A DNA stretch of 64,000 nt from Desertibaculum subflavum (GCA_003576705.1 QOZS01000001.1:62001-126000), one strand, 5' to 3'; positions 46,468 through 55,037 are shown, numbered from the stretch's first letter. Made by a program: numbers and translations. The notes: generated by a model from the letters alone, not told the origin.

Positions 46468-47511
46468 TCACTTCTTGTCGAGGATGCCGAACTTGTCGAG
46501 GATCGTGTCGGTGTACTTGGGCTCCTCGGTGAACATGCTCAGGATCTGCGTCTCGGCCGTCTTCGCGGCGAGCGCGATCGACGACAAGGCCACCTGCGTG
46601 CGCACCTGCAGCGAGCGGTTGAACGCCTTCTCCTCTTCGCGCTGACGCAGGACGAGATCGTTCATCTCGTTCTGGACCGCGCTGGCGTCTACATCGACGC
46701 TCCCGAGGCCATAGCCAACCTCGAGTTCGGCGGTATCGAGGTTCTTCGCCACTTCGTCGACGATCTTGAGCGCGGCGCGCACATCGGCAATTGCCGCGTC
46801 GCGCCCGGTCTGCGTCCCCAGATCCTCGTAGAAGAACGAGTTCAGGACGCCGAGCCCGCCTCGGCTCACCGTGCCGGTGAACGTGCTGCCGCCGCTCTCG
46901 AAGGTAATGTCGTCGCCGCTTCCGGAGACGTAGTTGAGCGCCGCAAGGTCGTATTTCGTGCCGTCGATCTTGATCGAGCCTGCGGTCAGCTCCGGCGTGA
47001 TCTGCTCGCCGGTATCGAGCGTGATGCTGTACCCCGTGGTCAATGCGCGCGTCTGCAGGATGACGTCGCCATCGGGCAGCGTGATGACCTCGGACCGTGC
47101 GCCGCGGCCGCTGGCCGAGAGCGCGCCGATCAGGTTGTCCTTGTCGGTGCGCGACTGGCCGGCTTCCAGGTTCGCTGCCAGCAGCGCATTGTCGAAATCA
47201 GGCCGATTGCCGGACTGGGCCGCGGCCGCCGCCTGGGCGAGCGCCGTGCGCACTTCCGCCAACTGATCGCGGGAGCGGCGGATGGCGTCCAGCCGGTTGC
47301 CGATCTCGTCCTTTGCCTTCAGTAGACCGTCGAGCCGTACCTGTACCGATTCCAGCTCGTCGGATTTCTGGGTGTTGAACTTGGCGATGTCGAACTCGGC
47401 ATTGCCCAGGATCTGGCCCTGCAGAATCGTGAACATACGCTCTACGTTGTACTTGTAGAGGTTCGTCTGCGACGTCAGGTTGAAGATCGAATTCTTGCTG
47501 ACCGTGACCAT
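46468..47511 (-). CDS. Flagellin-like axial protein, unnamed
   Basis: A 347-residue protein that begins the nine-gene glycan operon. The C-terminal helix LQVRTQVALSSIALAAKTAETQILSMF aligns residue for residue in pattern with the C-terminus of the flagellin at 21387 (LQTRQQLGIQALAFAGQSEQAVLRLF). The N-terminal region (SIFNLTSQTNLYKYNVERMFTILQGQIL, then a long helix DELESVQVRLDGLLKAKDEIGNRLDAIRRSRDQLAEVRTAL) resembles D0/D1 helices. The centre (about 140-240) is beta- and Gly/Thr-rich. There is no signal peptide and no Cys, as for type III flagellar substrates. It could be a minor flagellin, hook-filament junction-like or other axial protein. The similarity was judged by eye. Confidence 0.75.
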   Translation of the reverse strand: MVTVSKNSIFNLTSQTNLYKYNVERMFTILQGQILGNAEFDIAKFNTQKSDELESVQVRLDGLLKAKDEIGNRLDAIRRSRDQLAEVRTALAQAAAAAQSGNRPDFDNALLAANLEAGQSRTDKDNLIGALSASGRGARSEVITLPDGDVILQTRALTTGYSITLDTGEQITPELTAGSIKIDGTKYDLAALNYVSGSGDDITFESGGSTFTGTVSRGGLGVLNSFFYEDLGTQTGRDAAIADVRAALKIVDEVAKNLDTAELEVGYGLGSVDVDASAVQNEMNDLVLRQREEEKAFNRSLQVRTQVALSSIALAAKTAETQILSMFTEEPKYTDTILDKFGILDKK

Positions 47512-47679
47512 GGGTGCACTCGTCGGGGCGGGAGAATCCGCACCTCGACGGAACGGTAGGCAAAGTTGCTTTAAGGATAGTTAAAGAGAGCCTTTTATCG
47601 GAATTGCCTTTATCAACCAGATCTTCACCCACTTTGTTGACGATCGTGACCGAACGGTAGATTTCCGAGGTCACGGTCA
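47499..47679. repeat. 11-bp inverted repeat flanking the divergent promoter region
   Basis: TGACCGTGACC at 47499-47509 and its exact reverse complement GGTCACGGTCA at 47669-47679 bracket the divergent region between the flagellin-like gene and pseB. A partial copy (GTGACCG) lies at 47646-47652, and GAACGGTAG occurs at 47551-47559 and 47652-47660. The left copy overlaps the first codons of the flagellin-like gene. It may be an operator pair. Confidence 0.4.
47570..47584. promoter_or_regulatory. CtrA-like box (TTTA-N7-TTAA)
   Basis: TTTA, seven bases, TTAA; the overlapping reading TTAA-N6-TTAA is also present. It sits in the AT-rich centre of the divergent promoter region between the flagellin-like gene and pseB. 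One mismatch to the CtrA full site. Short motif, so tentative. Confidence 0.3.
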
Positions 47680-47680
47680 C

Positions 47681-48688
47681 ATGGCGTGGGTTGGCAAGAC
47701 GGTTCTGGTCACCGGGGGGACGGGTTCGTTCGGTTCGCGCTTCGCCGCGCATGCCCTGCGCCATCTGAAGCCGCGCAAGATCATCATCTTCAGCCGCGAC
47801 GAGCTGAAGCAGTACGAGCTGCGCACCGGCGGCCTGGATGATCCCCGGCTCCGCTGGTTCCTCGGCGACGTGCGCGACCTGGACCGGCTGCGCCGGGCGT
47901 TCCAGGGCGTCGACATCGTGATCCACGCGGCTGCCCTGAAACAGGTCCCGGCCTGCGAGTACAACCCGATCGAGGCGGTCAACACCAATATCAACGGCAC
48001 CAGGAACGTCATCGAGGCGGCGCTCGATTGCGGCGTGCAGAAGGTGATGCTGGTCTCGACCGACAAGGCCTGCGCCCCGGTCAACCTCTACGGCGCCACC
48101 AAGATGGCGGCCGAGAAGCTGATCGTGCAATCGAACAGCTATACCGGCGACAAGGGCACCCGCTTCTCGGTGGTGCGCTACGGCAACGTGGTCGGCAGCC
48201 GCGGCAGCGTGGTGCCGCTGTTCCTGAACCAGCGCAACAACGGCAAGCTCACCATCACCGACGACCGCATGACGCGGTTCTGGATCACCCTCGACCAGGC
48301 GGTCCGCTTCGTCGAGACCTGCATCGACCAGATGAGCGGCGGCGAGATCTTCGTGCCGAAGATCCCGTCGGCCACCATCCTCGATCTCGCCGCGGCGCTG
48401 GCGCCGGGCTGCAAGCTCGAGACCGTCGGTATCCGTCCGGGCGAGAAGCTGCACGAGACCATGGTGACCGAGGACGAGAGCCGGCATTGCCTCGACCTCG
48501 GCGACCGCTTCCTGCTCAAGCCGCTGTTCCCCTGGTGGTCGGAAGGCGACATCGTCAACGCCAACGGCCATGAGCCGGTCGCGGTCCCGCCGGGCTTCGT
48601 CTATTCCAGCGGCACCAACCACCACTTCCTGACGGTCGACGAGATCCGCGCGCTGCTCGGGGAGCTGCGCCTGCTCCAGGCCGCCTGA
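47681..48688 (+). CDS. pseB: UDP-GlcNAc 4,6-dehydratase (inverting) PseB
   Basis: A 335-residue SDR-type dehydratase catalysing the first step of pseudaminic acid synthesis, UDP-GlcNAc to UDP-2-acetamido-2,6-dideoxy-beta-L-arabino-hexos-4-ulose. NAD motif GGTGSFG at 12-18, HAAALKQVPACEYNPIEAVNTN near 87, STDKA near 125 and Tyr137/Lys141 in LYGATK. SVVRYGNVVGSRGSVVPLF and RPGEKLHE are also PseB-like. Soluble, with no membrane helix, unlike PglF/FlaA1-long forms. ATG 47681 is used with GAGGT upstream. First gene of the plus-strand pseB-pseC-spsF operon. Confidence 0.94.
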   Translation: MAWVGKTVLVTGGTGSFGSRFAAHALRHLKPRKIIIFSRDELKQYELRTGGLDDPRLRWFLGDVRDLDRLRRAFQGVDIVIHAAALKQVPACEYNPIEAVNTNINGTRNVIEAALDCGVQKVMLVSTDKACAPVNLYGATKMAAEKLIVQSNSYTGDKGTRFSVVRYGNVVGSRGSVVPLFLNQRNNGKLTITDDRMTRFWITLDQAVRFVETCIDQMSGGEIFVPKIPSATILDLAAALAPGCKLETVGIRPGEKLHETMVTEDESRHCLDLGDRFLLKPLFPWWSEGDIVNANGHEPVAVPPGFVYSSGTNHHFLTVDEIRALLGELRLLQAA

Positions 48689-48708
48689 CGGCGACAAAGG
48701 GGGACGAC

Positions 48709-49854
48709 GTGATTCCCTACGGTCGGCATTCGATCGACGATGACGATATCGCCGCGGTCGCCGGCGTGCTGCGCTCCGACTGGCTGACCACCGGCCCCGC
48801 GGTTGCCGGCTTCGAGCAGGCGGTGGCGGGCTATCTCGACGTCCCGCATGCGGTCGCCGTCAATACCGGCACCGCCGCGCTGCATGCCGCCATGGCGGTG
48901 CTCGGCATCGGGCCGGGCGACGAGGTGATCGTGCCCTGCCTCACTTTCGTCGCCACGGCGAATGCCGCCGTTTTCCAGGGCGCGCGGCCGGTTTTTGCCG
49001 ATATCGATCCGGCGACTTTGCTGATCGATCCGCGGGACGTGGCCCGCCGCGTCACCCCGCGGACCAAGGCGATCGTCGGCGTCGACTACGCCGGCCAGCC
49101 CTGCGATTGGCGGGCGCTGCGTGCAATCGCCGAGCCGCACGAGATTCCGCTGGTCGCCGACGGCTGCCACGCGCTCGGCGCCCGGCGCGACGGCATCGCG
49201 GTGGGCAGGCTGGCGGATCTGACCGCACTCAGCTTCCATCCCGTCAAGCACATCACGACGGCGGAAGGCGGCATGCTGATCGCCCTCGACCCCGCGCACG
49301 ACCGCAAGGCGCGGGCCTTCCGCAGCCACGGCATCGACACCGATTGGCGCGAGCGGGCGGAGAAGGGGACGTTCTCCTATGCGATGACCTCGCTCGGCTG
49401 GAACTATCGCCTGCCCGACGTGAACTGCGCGCTCGGCACCAGCCAGATGAAGAAGCTCGATCGCTGGCTCGCGCGCCGGCGCGCGATCGCCGCGATCTAC
49501 GACCAGGCCTTCGCCGGCGCCAACGCGTTCACGCCGCTCGCGACCGAGCGCGGCGTGGAGCATGCGTACCATCTCTATGTCATCCGGCTCGACGCATCGT
49601 ATGGCGCTGTCGGTCGCGCCGAGATGCATGCTAGACTCCGTGCACGTGGAATCGGAGCCAACGTGCATTACCCGGTCGTGCATCTGCATCCCTTCTATCG
49701 CGAGCGCTTCGCGACCGCGCCGGGCCTGTGTCCGGCCGGCGAGCAAGCTGCGGATCTGATCCTCACTTTGCCGCTGCATCAGGGCATGAGCGATACCGAG
49801 GTGGCGCAAGTGATCGACGCCGTTCTGGCCGAGACCCGCGCCCGCGCCGCCTGA
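48709..49854 (+). CDS. pseC: UDP-4-amino-4,6-dideoxy-N-acetyl-beta-L-altrosamine transaminase PseC
   Basis: A 381-residue PLP aminotransferase of the DegT family, second step of the pseudaminate pathway. Lys180 in FHPVKHITTAEGG binds PLP. The N-terminus IPYGRHSIDDDDIAAVAGVLRSDWLTTGPAVAGFE, GVDYAGQP, and YAMTSLGWNYRLPDVNCALGTSQ match PseC. The start is GTG 48709, with GGGGGA at 48699-48704 (AAAGGGGGACGAC context). It lies 20 bases after pseB. Confidence 0.94.
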   Translation: MIPYGRHSIDDDDIAAVAGVLRSDWLTTGPAVAGFEQAVAGYLDVPHAVAVNTGTAALHAAMAVLGIGPGDEVIVPCLTFVATANAAVFQGARPVFADIDPATLLIDPRDVARRVTPRTKAIVGVDYAGQPCDWRALRAIAEPHEIPLVADGCHALGARRDGIAVGRLADLTALSFHPVKHITTAEGGMLIALDPAHDRKARAFRSHGIDTDWRERAEKGTFSYAMTSLGWNYRLPDVNCALGTSQMKKLDRWLARRRAIAAIYDQAFAGANAFTPLATERGVEHAYHLYVIRLDASYGAVGRAEMHARLRARGIGANVHYPVVHLHPFYRERFATAPGLCPAGEQAADLILTLPLHQGMSDTEVAQVIDAVLAETRARAA

Positions 49855-49867
49855 CGCAGCTTCCGCC

Positions 49868-50596
49868 ATGCGAACCATCGCCCTCATCCAGGCCCGCCTC
49901 TCGTCCAGCCGCCTGCCCGGCAAGGTGCTGATGGACATCGAGGGCGTGCCGATGCTGGCGCATGTGGTCGAGCGCGTGTCGGCCGCGCGCCTGCTCGACG
50001 GCGTCGCCGTCGCCACCTCCACCGACAGCACCGACGATCGGCTGGCCGCCTATTGCCGCGCCAACGGCATCCGCCATCATCGCGGCCCGTTGGACGACGT
50101 GCTGGCGCGCTTTGTCCAGGCGGGCAAGCGGGAGGAAGCCGATGTCATCGTGCGGGTCACCGCCGATTGCCCGCTGATCGACCCCGCCCTGATCGATGCC
50201 GTGGTGACGATGCGCGATGCCCATCGCGCCGACTACGCCTCCAACGTGCTGAGCCGGCGCTATCCTCGCGGCCTCGATGTCGAGGTGTTCACCGCCGAGG
50301 CGCTGGCCCGTGCCGACCGCGAGGGCAAGGCGCCACATCACCGCGAGCACGTGACGCCGTATCTCTACGAGGAGCCCGGCCGCTTCCAGGTCGTCGGCCT
50401 CGATTGCGAGCGCGACCTCTCGGCGCATCGCTGGACCGTCGACACGGCGGCCGATCTCGACGTCGTGCGGGCGATCCAGCAGCGGCTGGACAATCCGCTG
50501 GCCGGCTGGCGGGAGGTGCTTGCCGTGGTCGAGCGCGAGCCGAACCTCGCCCGTCGCAACGCCCATATCAAGCAGAAGCCGACCCGCGCGGCCTGA
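49868..50596 (+). CDS. SpsF-like cytidylyltransferase (second copy)
   Basis: A 242-residue nucleotidyltransferase: LIQARLSSSRLPGKVLMDIEGVPMLAHVVERV, HRGPLDDVLARFVQAGK, VTADCPLIDPALIDAVV, YASNVLSRRYPRGLDVEVF. It is about 40% similar by eye to the 44248-44991 protein. Placed 13 bases after pseC, it occupies the position where pseF is often found, so it may supply CMP-pseudaminate despite lacking the canonical PseF start motif. No biochemical assignment is possible from sequence alone. Confidence 0.85.
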   Translation: MRTIALIQARLSSSRLPGKVLMDIEGVPMLAHVVERVSAARLLDGVAVATSTDSTDDRLAAYCRANGIRHHRGPLDDVLARFVQAGKREEADVIVRVTADCPLIDPALIDAVVTMRDAHRADYASNVLSRRYPRGLDVEVFTAEALARADREGKAPHHREHVTPYLYEEPGRFQVVGLDCERDLSAHRWTVDTAADLDVVRAIQQRLDNPLAGWREVLAVVEREPNLARRNAHIKQKPTRAA

Positions 50597-50678
50597 ACGC
50601 CACCTGCCGTAACCCTGGCTGCGGCTATGCTGGCCCCTCGCCGGAATCGCCGGCCGCCGAGACCAAGGTCAGCCATCG

Positions 50679-51158
50679 ATGGATCATCTCGACTTCCAGG
50701 CCCTCCAGCTCATGGTCCGCCAGGGCCGCATAACCTGGGCGGAGTTGGCGCCGCAGCTCGGCCTTTCGCCGCCCGCCGCGGCGGAGCGGGTACGCCGCCT
50801 GGAAGAGAAGGGCATGATCAAGGGATACGGTGCCGTGCTCGACCGCGAGGCGCTGGGCTACGATCTTACGGCCTTCGTTGGCGCCGATCTCAGCCACCAG
50901 CGTCACCGCGCCGAATTCCTGGCTCTGGTCGGCTCGCGTCCGGAGATCCTGGAATGCCATCACGTGGCCGGCGATCACGACTACATCCTCAAAATCTGCT
51001 GCCGGAACGCCCGCGCCCTCGATCGCTTCATCAACGACGTGCTCAAGCAGGGCGAGGCGGTGGCGCGCACCCGCAGCATCATCGTGCTGTCGACGGTGAA
51101 GGAAGAGATGTTCGTGCCGACCGAGACGGGGTCGGACCCCGGCACGGCCGGGGGATAG
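50679..51158 (+). CDS. Lrp/AsnC family transcriptional regulator
   Basis: A 159-residue Lrp/AsnC regulator. The N-terminal helix-turn-helix (DFQALQLMVRQGRITWAELAPQLGLSPPAAAERVRRLEEKGMIKGYGAVLD) is followed by a RAM/ligand domain (LECHHVAGDHDYILKICCRNARALDRFINDVL). The GDYDY-type motif is GDHDY. A Gly/Thr-rich tail of 15 residues ends it. Probably amino-acid responsive; targets unknown. It marks the right edge of the glycan island. Confidence 0.92.
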   Translation: MDHLDFQALQLMVRQGRITWAELAPQLGLSPPAAAERVRRLEEKGMIKGYGAVLDREALGYDLTAFVGADLSHQRHRAEFLALVGSRPEILECHHVAGDHDYILKICCRNARALDRFINDVLKQGEAVARTRSIIVLSTVKEEMFVPTETGSDPGTAGG

Positions 51159-51365
51159 GGTTGAACATGAAAGCTGTGGCTGGGGCCACTTTCGCTTTCG
51201 AATCGAAGTGGTGATCGTCACAGTGCATTGGAAAGAGAAGACATTTGGCTCATCATCATTGACATCGAATTAACTTTTGCGAGTATGCGCCCGAAACCGA
51301 GGTCGGGTGCGGCGCGCGCCTTCCATCCGACGACACCGGTTCCCGGAGATGGAGGGCGGGGAAAG

Positions 51366-52076
51366 ATGCGTGCGAGAATCCTTGCGGCCGTGATGGCCGG
51401 TTGTGCTGCCTGCTGCATGACGGCCGGCGCCGAGGCGGCGAAGATCCAGGTGACGTTCGGCGGCGCTGTGGTCGAGGCGCATGACAACGACTCGCTGTTC
51501 GGCGGGCAGGTGACGGTGGGGACCAGCTTCACCGGCGGCTTCGTCTACGACCAGGCGACGCCGAACACGGATCCCCGGCCGAATTTCGGATTCTACCAGG
51601 GTGCGGTCAGTGGCTTCTGGATCGATTTCGGCAATGGCGTTGCCTATCAGCAGAACAACTCGCTACCTTACAACAATGTGCAGCTCGGCAATGACCGCGA
51701 TGATTACGGCCTGCCGCTGTTCGACGGCTTCTACGCCTATGGCGAAGTCAGCCCGTTCGGCGGGTATGACTATGCGGAGCTCGGCATCTCGCTGGAATCC
51801 CTCGACCTGGCGGCGCTGCTGAGCAATGCGCTGCCGGACGCTCTGGTCGACACCTTTTTCCTGCCGGGCACGCCCGGCGTGCCGAAGCAGGGCGCCGGCA
51901 TCGAGTTCCACGCCATCAACGGCAGCAACGAGCAGGGCTACGACCTCGGCACCGACGTGCACGTCTATGGCACGCTGCGCTATCTGAACACGACGCCGGT
52001 GTCGGCGCCGGCCTCGGCTCTGCTGCTCGCCGCCGCCCTGGCCGGCCTCGCCGTAGCGTGGCGCGGCAGAATCTGA
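51366..52076 (+). CDS. Secreted protein with VPxPA-type C-terminal anchor
   Basis: A 236-residue exported protein. Signal peptide MRARILAAVMAGCAACCMTAGAEA, then a beta-rich body with ATPNTDPRPNFGFYQGAVSGFWIDFGNG and many Asn/Asp/Gly/Tyr residues. The C-terminus VSAPASALLLAAALAGLAVAWRGR matches the layout of PEP-CTERM-like or VPLPA sorting tails (short motif, hydrophobic helix, basic end). The body has no recognised domain. ATG 51366 follows GGGGAAAG; a longer in-frame reading upstream has no signal. It may be sorted by the same system as the PhoX-like protein at 33420. Confidence 0.82.
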   Translation: MRARILAAVMAGCAACCMTAGAEAAKIQVTFGGAVVEAHDNDSLFGGQVTVGTSFTGGFVYDQATPNTDPRPNFGFYQGAVSGFWIDFGNGVAYQQNNSLPYNNVQLGNDRDDYGLPLFDGFYAYGEVSPFGGYDYAELGISLESLDLAALLSNALPDALVDTFFLPGTPGVPKQGAGIEFHAINGSNEQGYDLGTDVHVYGTLRYLNTTPVSAPASALLLAAALAGLAVAWRGRI

Positions 52077-52119
52077 CGGCCAAGCCCTGTCGGCGGCCGC
52101 TGTGACCTAGACCGCAGCG

Positions 52120-52136
52120 GCACGCCGGCGGCGTGC
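52120..52136 (+). terminator. GC hairpin after the VPxPA protein gene
   Basis: GCACGCC (52120-52126), GGC loop, GGCGTGC (52130-52136), preceded by a second hairpin built on GCCGCTG/CAGCGGC. There is no clear T run, so termination is uncertain. Confidence 0.3.
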
Positions 52137-52151
52137 CTAGATTTCGTGGGT

Positions 52152-52463
52152 ATGACGGGCACGATTCTTGTTTATCGCAATGAACGGCGGCGGCCTTCGG
52201 CAGAGATCCGGCTGGCCGGCGGCGATCACGTCGGCCTCGCGCTGCACGCGGACGGGGTGATGATCGAGGGCGGCAGGCCGGGCGGAGCGCGGCGTGTGCT
52301 GTTTCGCGGCGACGCCAATACCTTGGCCTGCATCTGCGCCGCAATGAGCTCCGTTCCGGATCTGCGGTCGACCCCGCTCGACCGGCTGCTTGCCATCGTG
52401 GTGCACTTCAGGACCGCCGCGGACCTGGCAGACGCTTTCACCGCCGCCGCCGCAATTCACTGA
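52152..52463 (+). CDS. Small hypothetical protein
   Basis: A possible 103-residue protein (MTGTILVYRNERRRPSAEIRLAGGDHVGLALHADGVMIEGGRPGG...). Its composition is protein-like, with alternating strands then a helical C-terminus (LDRLLAIVVHFRTAADLADAF). No family or good ribosome site is recognised; the ATG is at 52152, with an in-frame GTG at 52146. It precedes the MFS gene by 53 bases on the same strand. Confidence 0.5.
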   Translation: MTGTILVYRNERRRPSAEIRLAGGDHVGLALHADGVMIEGGRPGGARRVLFRGDANTLACICAAMSSVPDLRSTPLDRLLAIVVHFRTAADLADAFTAAAAIH

Positions 52464-52516
52464 TCCGGCCGGAATCGCACTAGCCTACCGGCTTCGATGG
52501 GAGGCGGGCGTTCGAG

Positions 52517-53755
52517 ATGGTGGGACCGGCGGGCCGCGGCAGCGACGCATTTTCCGGGAAGTGGCGGTCGCTCGGCGTCCTGATCGTCTGCGAGTTGCTG
52601 GCGATGGCTGTGTGGTTCGCTTCGGCGGCGGTGCTGCCGGCCCTGCGGGCCCAGCATGCGCTGGACCCGACCTTTGAGGCGCTGCTCACCAGCGCGGTGC
52701 AGTTCGGCTTCGTCGCCGGCACGCTGGTCAGCGCCGTCCTGAGCCTGCCCGATCGCCTCGACCCGCGGCATCTGCTGCGGGCCAGTGCCCTGGTCGCCGG
52801 CCTGGCGAGCTTCGCGTCGGCGGCATTGCCGGGCGACTCGGGCGCGCTGATCGCGCTCAGGTTCCTGACCGGGATCTGCATGGCGGGCGTCTATCCGGTG
52901 GGCATGAAGATCGCGTCGAGCTGGGCGCGGGGCGATACCGGGCTCTTGATCGGACTGCTCGTCGGCGCGCTGACCGTGGGCTCGGCTGCGCCGCATCTGT
53001 TCGCGGCTTTCGGCGGAGTCGATTGGCGGCTCACCTATATCGCTGCCGGCATTTTCGCCATCGCCTCCGGCGTTGCCGCTGGCTGGGTCGGGCTCGGGCC
53101 GGGCATGGGCAAGGCGCCGCCCTTCGATCCGCGGCATGCGCTGAAGGCCTGGACCGACCGGCCGCTCCGCCTCGCCAATCTCGGCTATCTCGGCCATATG
53201 TGGGAGCTCTACGCCATGTGGGCCTGGATCGGCCTGTTTGTGCAGGCGAGCTTCGCCGAGCGGATGGGTGCCGCCGACGCCGCGCTCTGGGGCCGCATCG
53301 CGACCTTCGCCACCATCGCCATCGGCGCGGTCGGCTGCCTTGCCGGCGGGGTCTTCGCCGACCGGCTCGGCCGCACGACGCTGACCATGGCGGCGATGCT
53401 GGTCAGCGGGTTCTGTGCGTTGACCGTGGGCTTCACCTTCGGTGGCGCGCCCGTGCTGGTGCTCGGCATCTGTGCGATCTGGGGAATCAGCATCGTCGCC
53501 GACTCGGCCCAGTTCTCCGCCAGCGTGGCCGAGCTCGCCGACCGCTCGCTGGTCGGCACGATGCTGACGGTGCAGACGGCCCAGGGCTTCCTCCTGACCC
53601 TGGTCACCATCCACTTCCTGCCCTACGCGGTGGAGTGGCTCGGCTGGCAGCTGGCCTTCGCCACGCTGGCGATCGGGCCCTTCCTCGGTGTCTGGGCGAT
53701 GGCGCGGCTGCGCGCCGACCCGGCCTCGCAAAGGCTGGCCGGCGGCCGTCGCTAG
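52517..53755 (+). CDS. MFS transporter
   Basis: A 412-residue protein with about 12 membrane helices, typical of the major facilitator superfamily: SLGVLIVCELLAMAVWFASAAVLPAL, RFLTGICMAGVYPVGMKIASSWARGDTGLLIGLLVGALTVGSAAPHLF (motif region in TM4-5), and FADRLGRTTLTMAAMLVSGF (motif A-like between TM8 and 9). The substrate is unknown; the sequence most resembles nitrate/nitrite- or organic-anion-like MFS proteins only in general. Its stop shares CTAG with the convergent serA gene. Confidence 0.9.
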   Translation: MVGPAGRGSDAFSGKWRSLGVLIVCELLAMAVWFASAAVLPALRAQHALDPTFEALLTSAVQFGFVAGTLVSAVLSLPDRLDPRHLLRASALVAGLASFASAALPGDSGALIALRFLTGICMAGVYPVGMKIASSWARGDTGLLIGLLVGALTVGSAAPHLFAAFGGVDWRLTYIAAGIFAIASGVAAGWVGLGPGMGKAPPFDPRHALKAWTDRPLRLANLGYLGHMWELYAMWAWIGLFVQASFAERMGAADAALWGRIATFATIAIGAVGCLAGGVFADRLGRTTLTMAAMLVSGFCALTVGFTFGGAPVLVLGICAIWGISIVADSAQFSASVAELADRSLVGTMLTVQTAQGFLLTLVTIHFLPYAVEWLGWQLAFATLAIGPFLGVWAMARLRADPASQRLAGGRR

Positions 53756-55002
53756 TACAGGAAGCGGACGCGGATGGTGCCGTCGATCGCTTCCAGCTCC
53801 GCGCGCAGGTCGGTCTCGTCCACCGCGCCGTCGATCTCACTCACCACATAGCCCATCTCGGGATCGGTCTGCAGGTACTGCGCGCCGATATTCAGGCTGC
53901 GCGAAGCGAACACCTCGTTGATCCGGCGCAGCACGCCCGGCACGTTGCGGTGGATGTGCAGGAAGCGCGTCTCGCCGGCCTTCACCGGCAGCGAGACCTG
54001 GACGAAGTTGACGGCGCCGACGGTCGAGCCGGTATCGGAATACTCGATCAGCTTTTCCGCCACCTCGTGCCCGATATTGGCCTGCGCCTCCTCGGTGGAC
54101 CCGCCGATATGCGGCGTCAGGATCACGTTGTCGAGCTTGCGGAGCGGGCTCTCGAAGCTCTCCGCCTCGCTTCCCGGCTCCTTCGGGAATACGTCGATCG
54201 CCGCGCCCTTGAGGTGGCCGCGCCTCAGGGCTTCGGCGAGGGCGGGTATGTCGACCACGGTGCCGCGCGAGGCATTGATCAGCACGCCGCCCGGCCTCAT
54301 GGCCGCCAGCGCCTTGGCGTCGATCATGTTGCGCGTATGCGGCGTGTCGGGCACGTGCAGGGTGACCACGTCGGCCTCGCCCAGCAGGGCATGCAGGCTG
54401 GCGCAGGGCCGCGCATTGCCGATCATCAGCTTCTTGGTCGTGTCGAAATAGATCACCCGCATGCCGAGCCCCTCGGCCAGCACGGAGACCTGCGAGCCGA
54501 TATGGCCGTAGCCGACGATGCCAATGGTTTTGCCGCGTGCCTCGACCGCGCCCTTGGCGGTCTTCAGCCAGCGGCCGTCGCGCGCCGCGATCGCTCGCTC
54601 CGGAATGCCGCGCAGCAGCATGATCGCCTCGCCGATGACGAGCTCCGCCACCGAGCGCGTGTTGGAATAGGGTGCGTTGAACACCGGCACGCCGGCCCGC
54701 CGCGCGGCGGCGAGGTCGACCTGGTTGGTGCCGACCGAGAAGCAGCCCACCGCGAACAGGCGGTTCGCCGCCGCGAACACCGCCGGCGTCAAGGTGGTGC
54801 CGGAACGGATGCCGAGCAGATGCACGCCCTTGACCTTCTTGACCAGCTCGGCCTCGTCCAGCGCTTTGCCAACGCGCTCGATCGAGCTGTAGCCGGCACG
54901 GGTGAAGGCCTCGACGGCATTGGCGTGCACGTTCTCGAGCAGCAGGATCCGGATGCGCTCCTTGGCGAGCGACAGGCGGGTGACGGAGTCTGGTTGGAGC
55001 AC
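53752..55002 (-). CDS. serA: D-3-phosphoglycerate dehydrogenase SerA
   Basis: A 416-residue SerA, first enzyme of serine synthesis, of the short E. coli-like form with a single C-terminal ACT domain. GIVGYGHIGSQ binds NAD near 155; LINASRGTVVD supplies the catalytic Arg region and TPHIGGSTEEAQ the catalytic His. The ACT region (LHIHRNVPGVLRRINEVFASRSLNIGAQYLQTD) would give serine feedback inhibition. The start appears to be GTG 55002 because the family begins about ten residues before KERIRILLLENVH; no better ATG exists. It diverges from the DUF2927 gene. Confidence 0.93.
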   Translation of the reverse strand: MLQPDSVTRLSLAKERIRILLLENVHANAVEAFTRAGYSSIERVGKALDEAELVKKVKGVHLLGIRSGTTLTPAVFAAANRLFAVGCFSVGTNQVDLAAARRAGVPVFNAPYSNTRSVAELVIGEAIMLLRGIPERAIAARDGRWLKTAKGAVEARGKTIGIVGYGHIGSQVSVLAEGLGMRVIYFDTTKKLMIGNARPCASLHALLGEADVVTLHVPDTPHTRNMIDAKALAAMRPGGVLINASRGTVVDIPALAEALRRGHLKGAAIDVFPKEPGSEAESFESPLRKLDNVILTPHIGGSTEEAQANIGHEVAEKLIEYSDTGSTVGAVNFVQVSLPVKAGETRFLHIHRNVPGVLRRINEVFASRSLNIGAQYLQTDPEMGYVVSEIDGAVDETDLRAELEAIDGTIRVRFLY

Positions 55003-55037
55003 GGCCGCGAACTCGCAGAACTGCTAGAGGAGGGGTG

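Noticed and set aside
47591..47620. A sigma-28-like element (TAAA...CCGATAA) upstream of the flagellin-like gene.
   Set aside because: The two halves are only seven bases apart instead of about fifteen, so it does not fit the promoter consensus.
51259..51289. A sigma-70-like promoter TTGACA...TATGCG before the VPxPA protein gene.
   Set aside because: The spacer is 19 bases and the -10 element is poor, so support is too weak to list.
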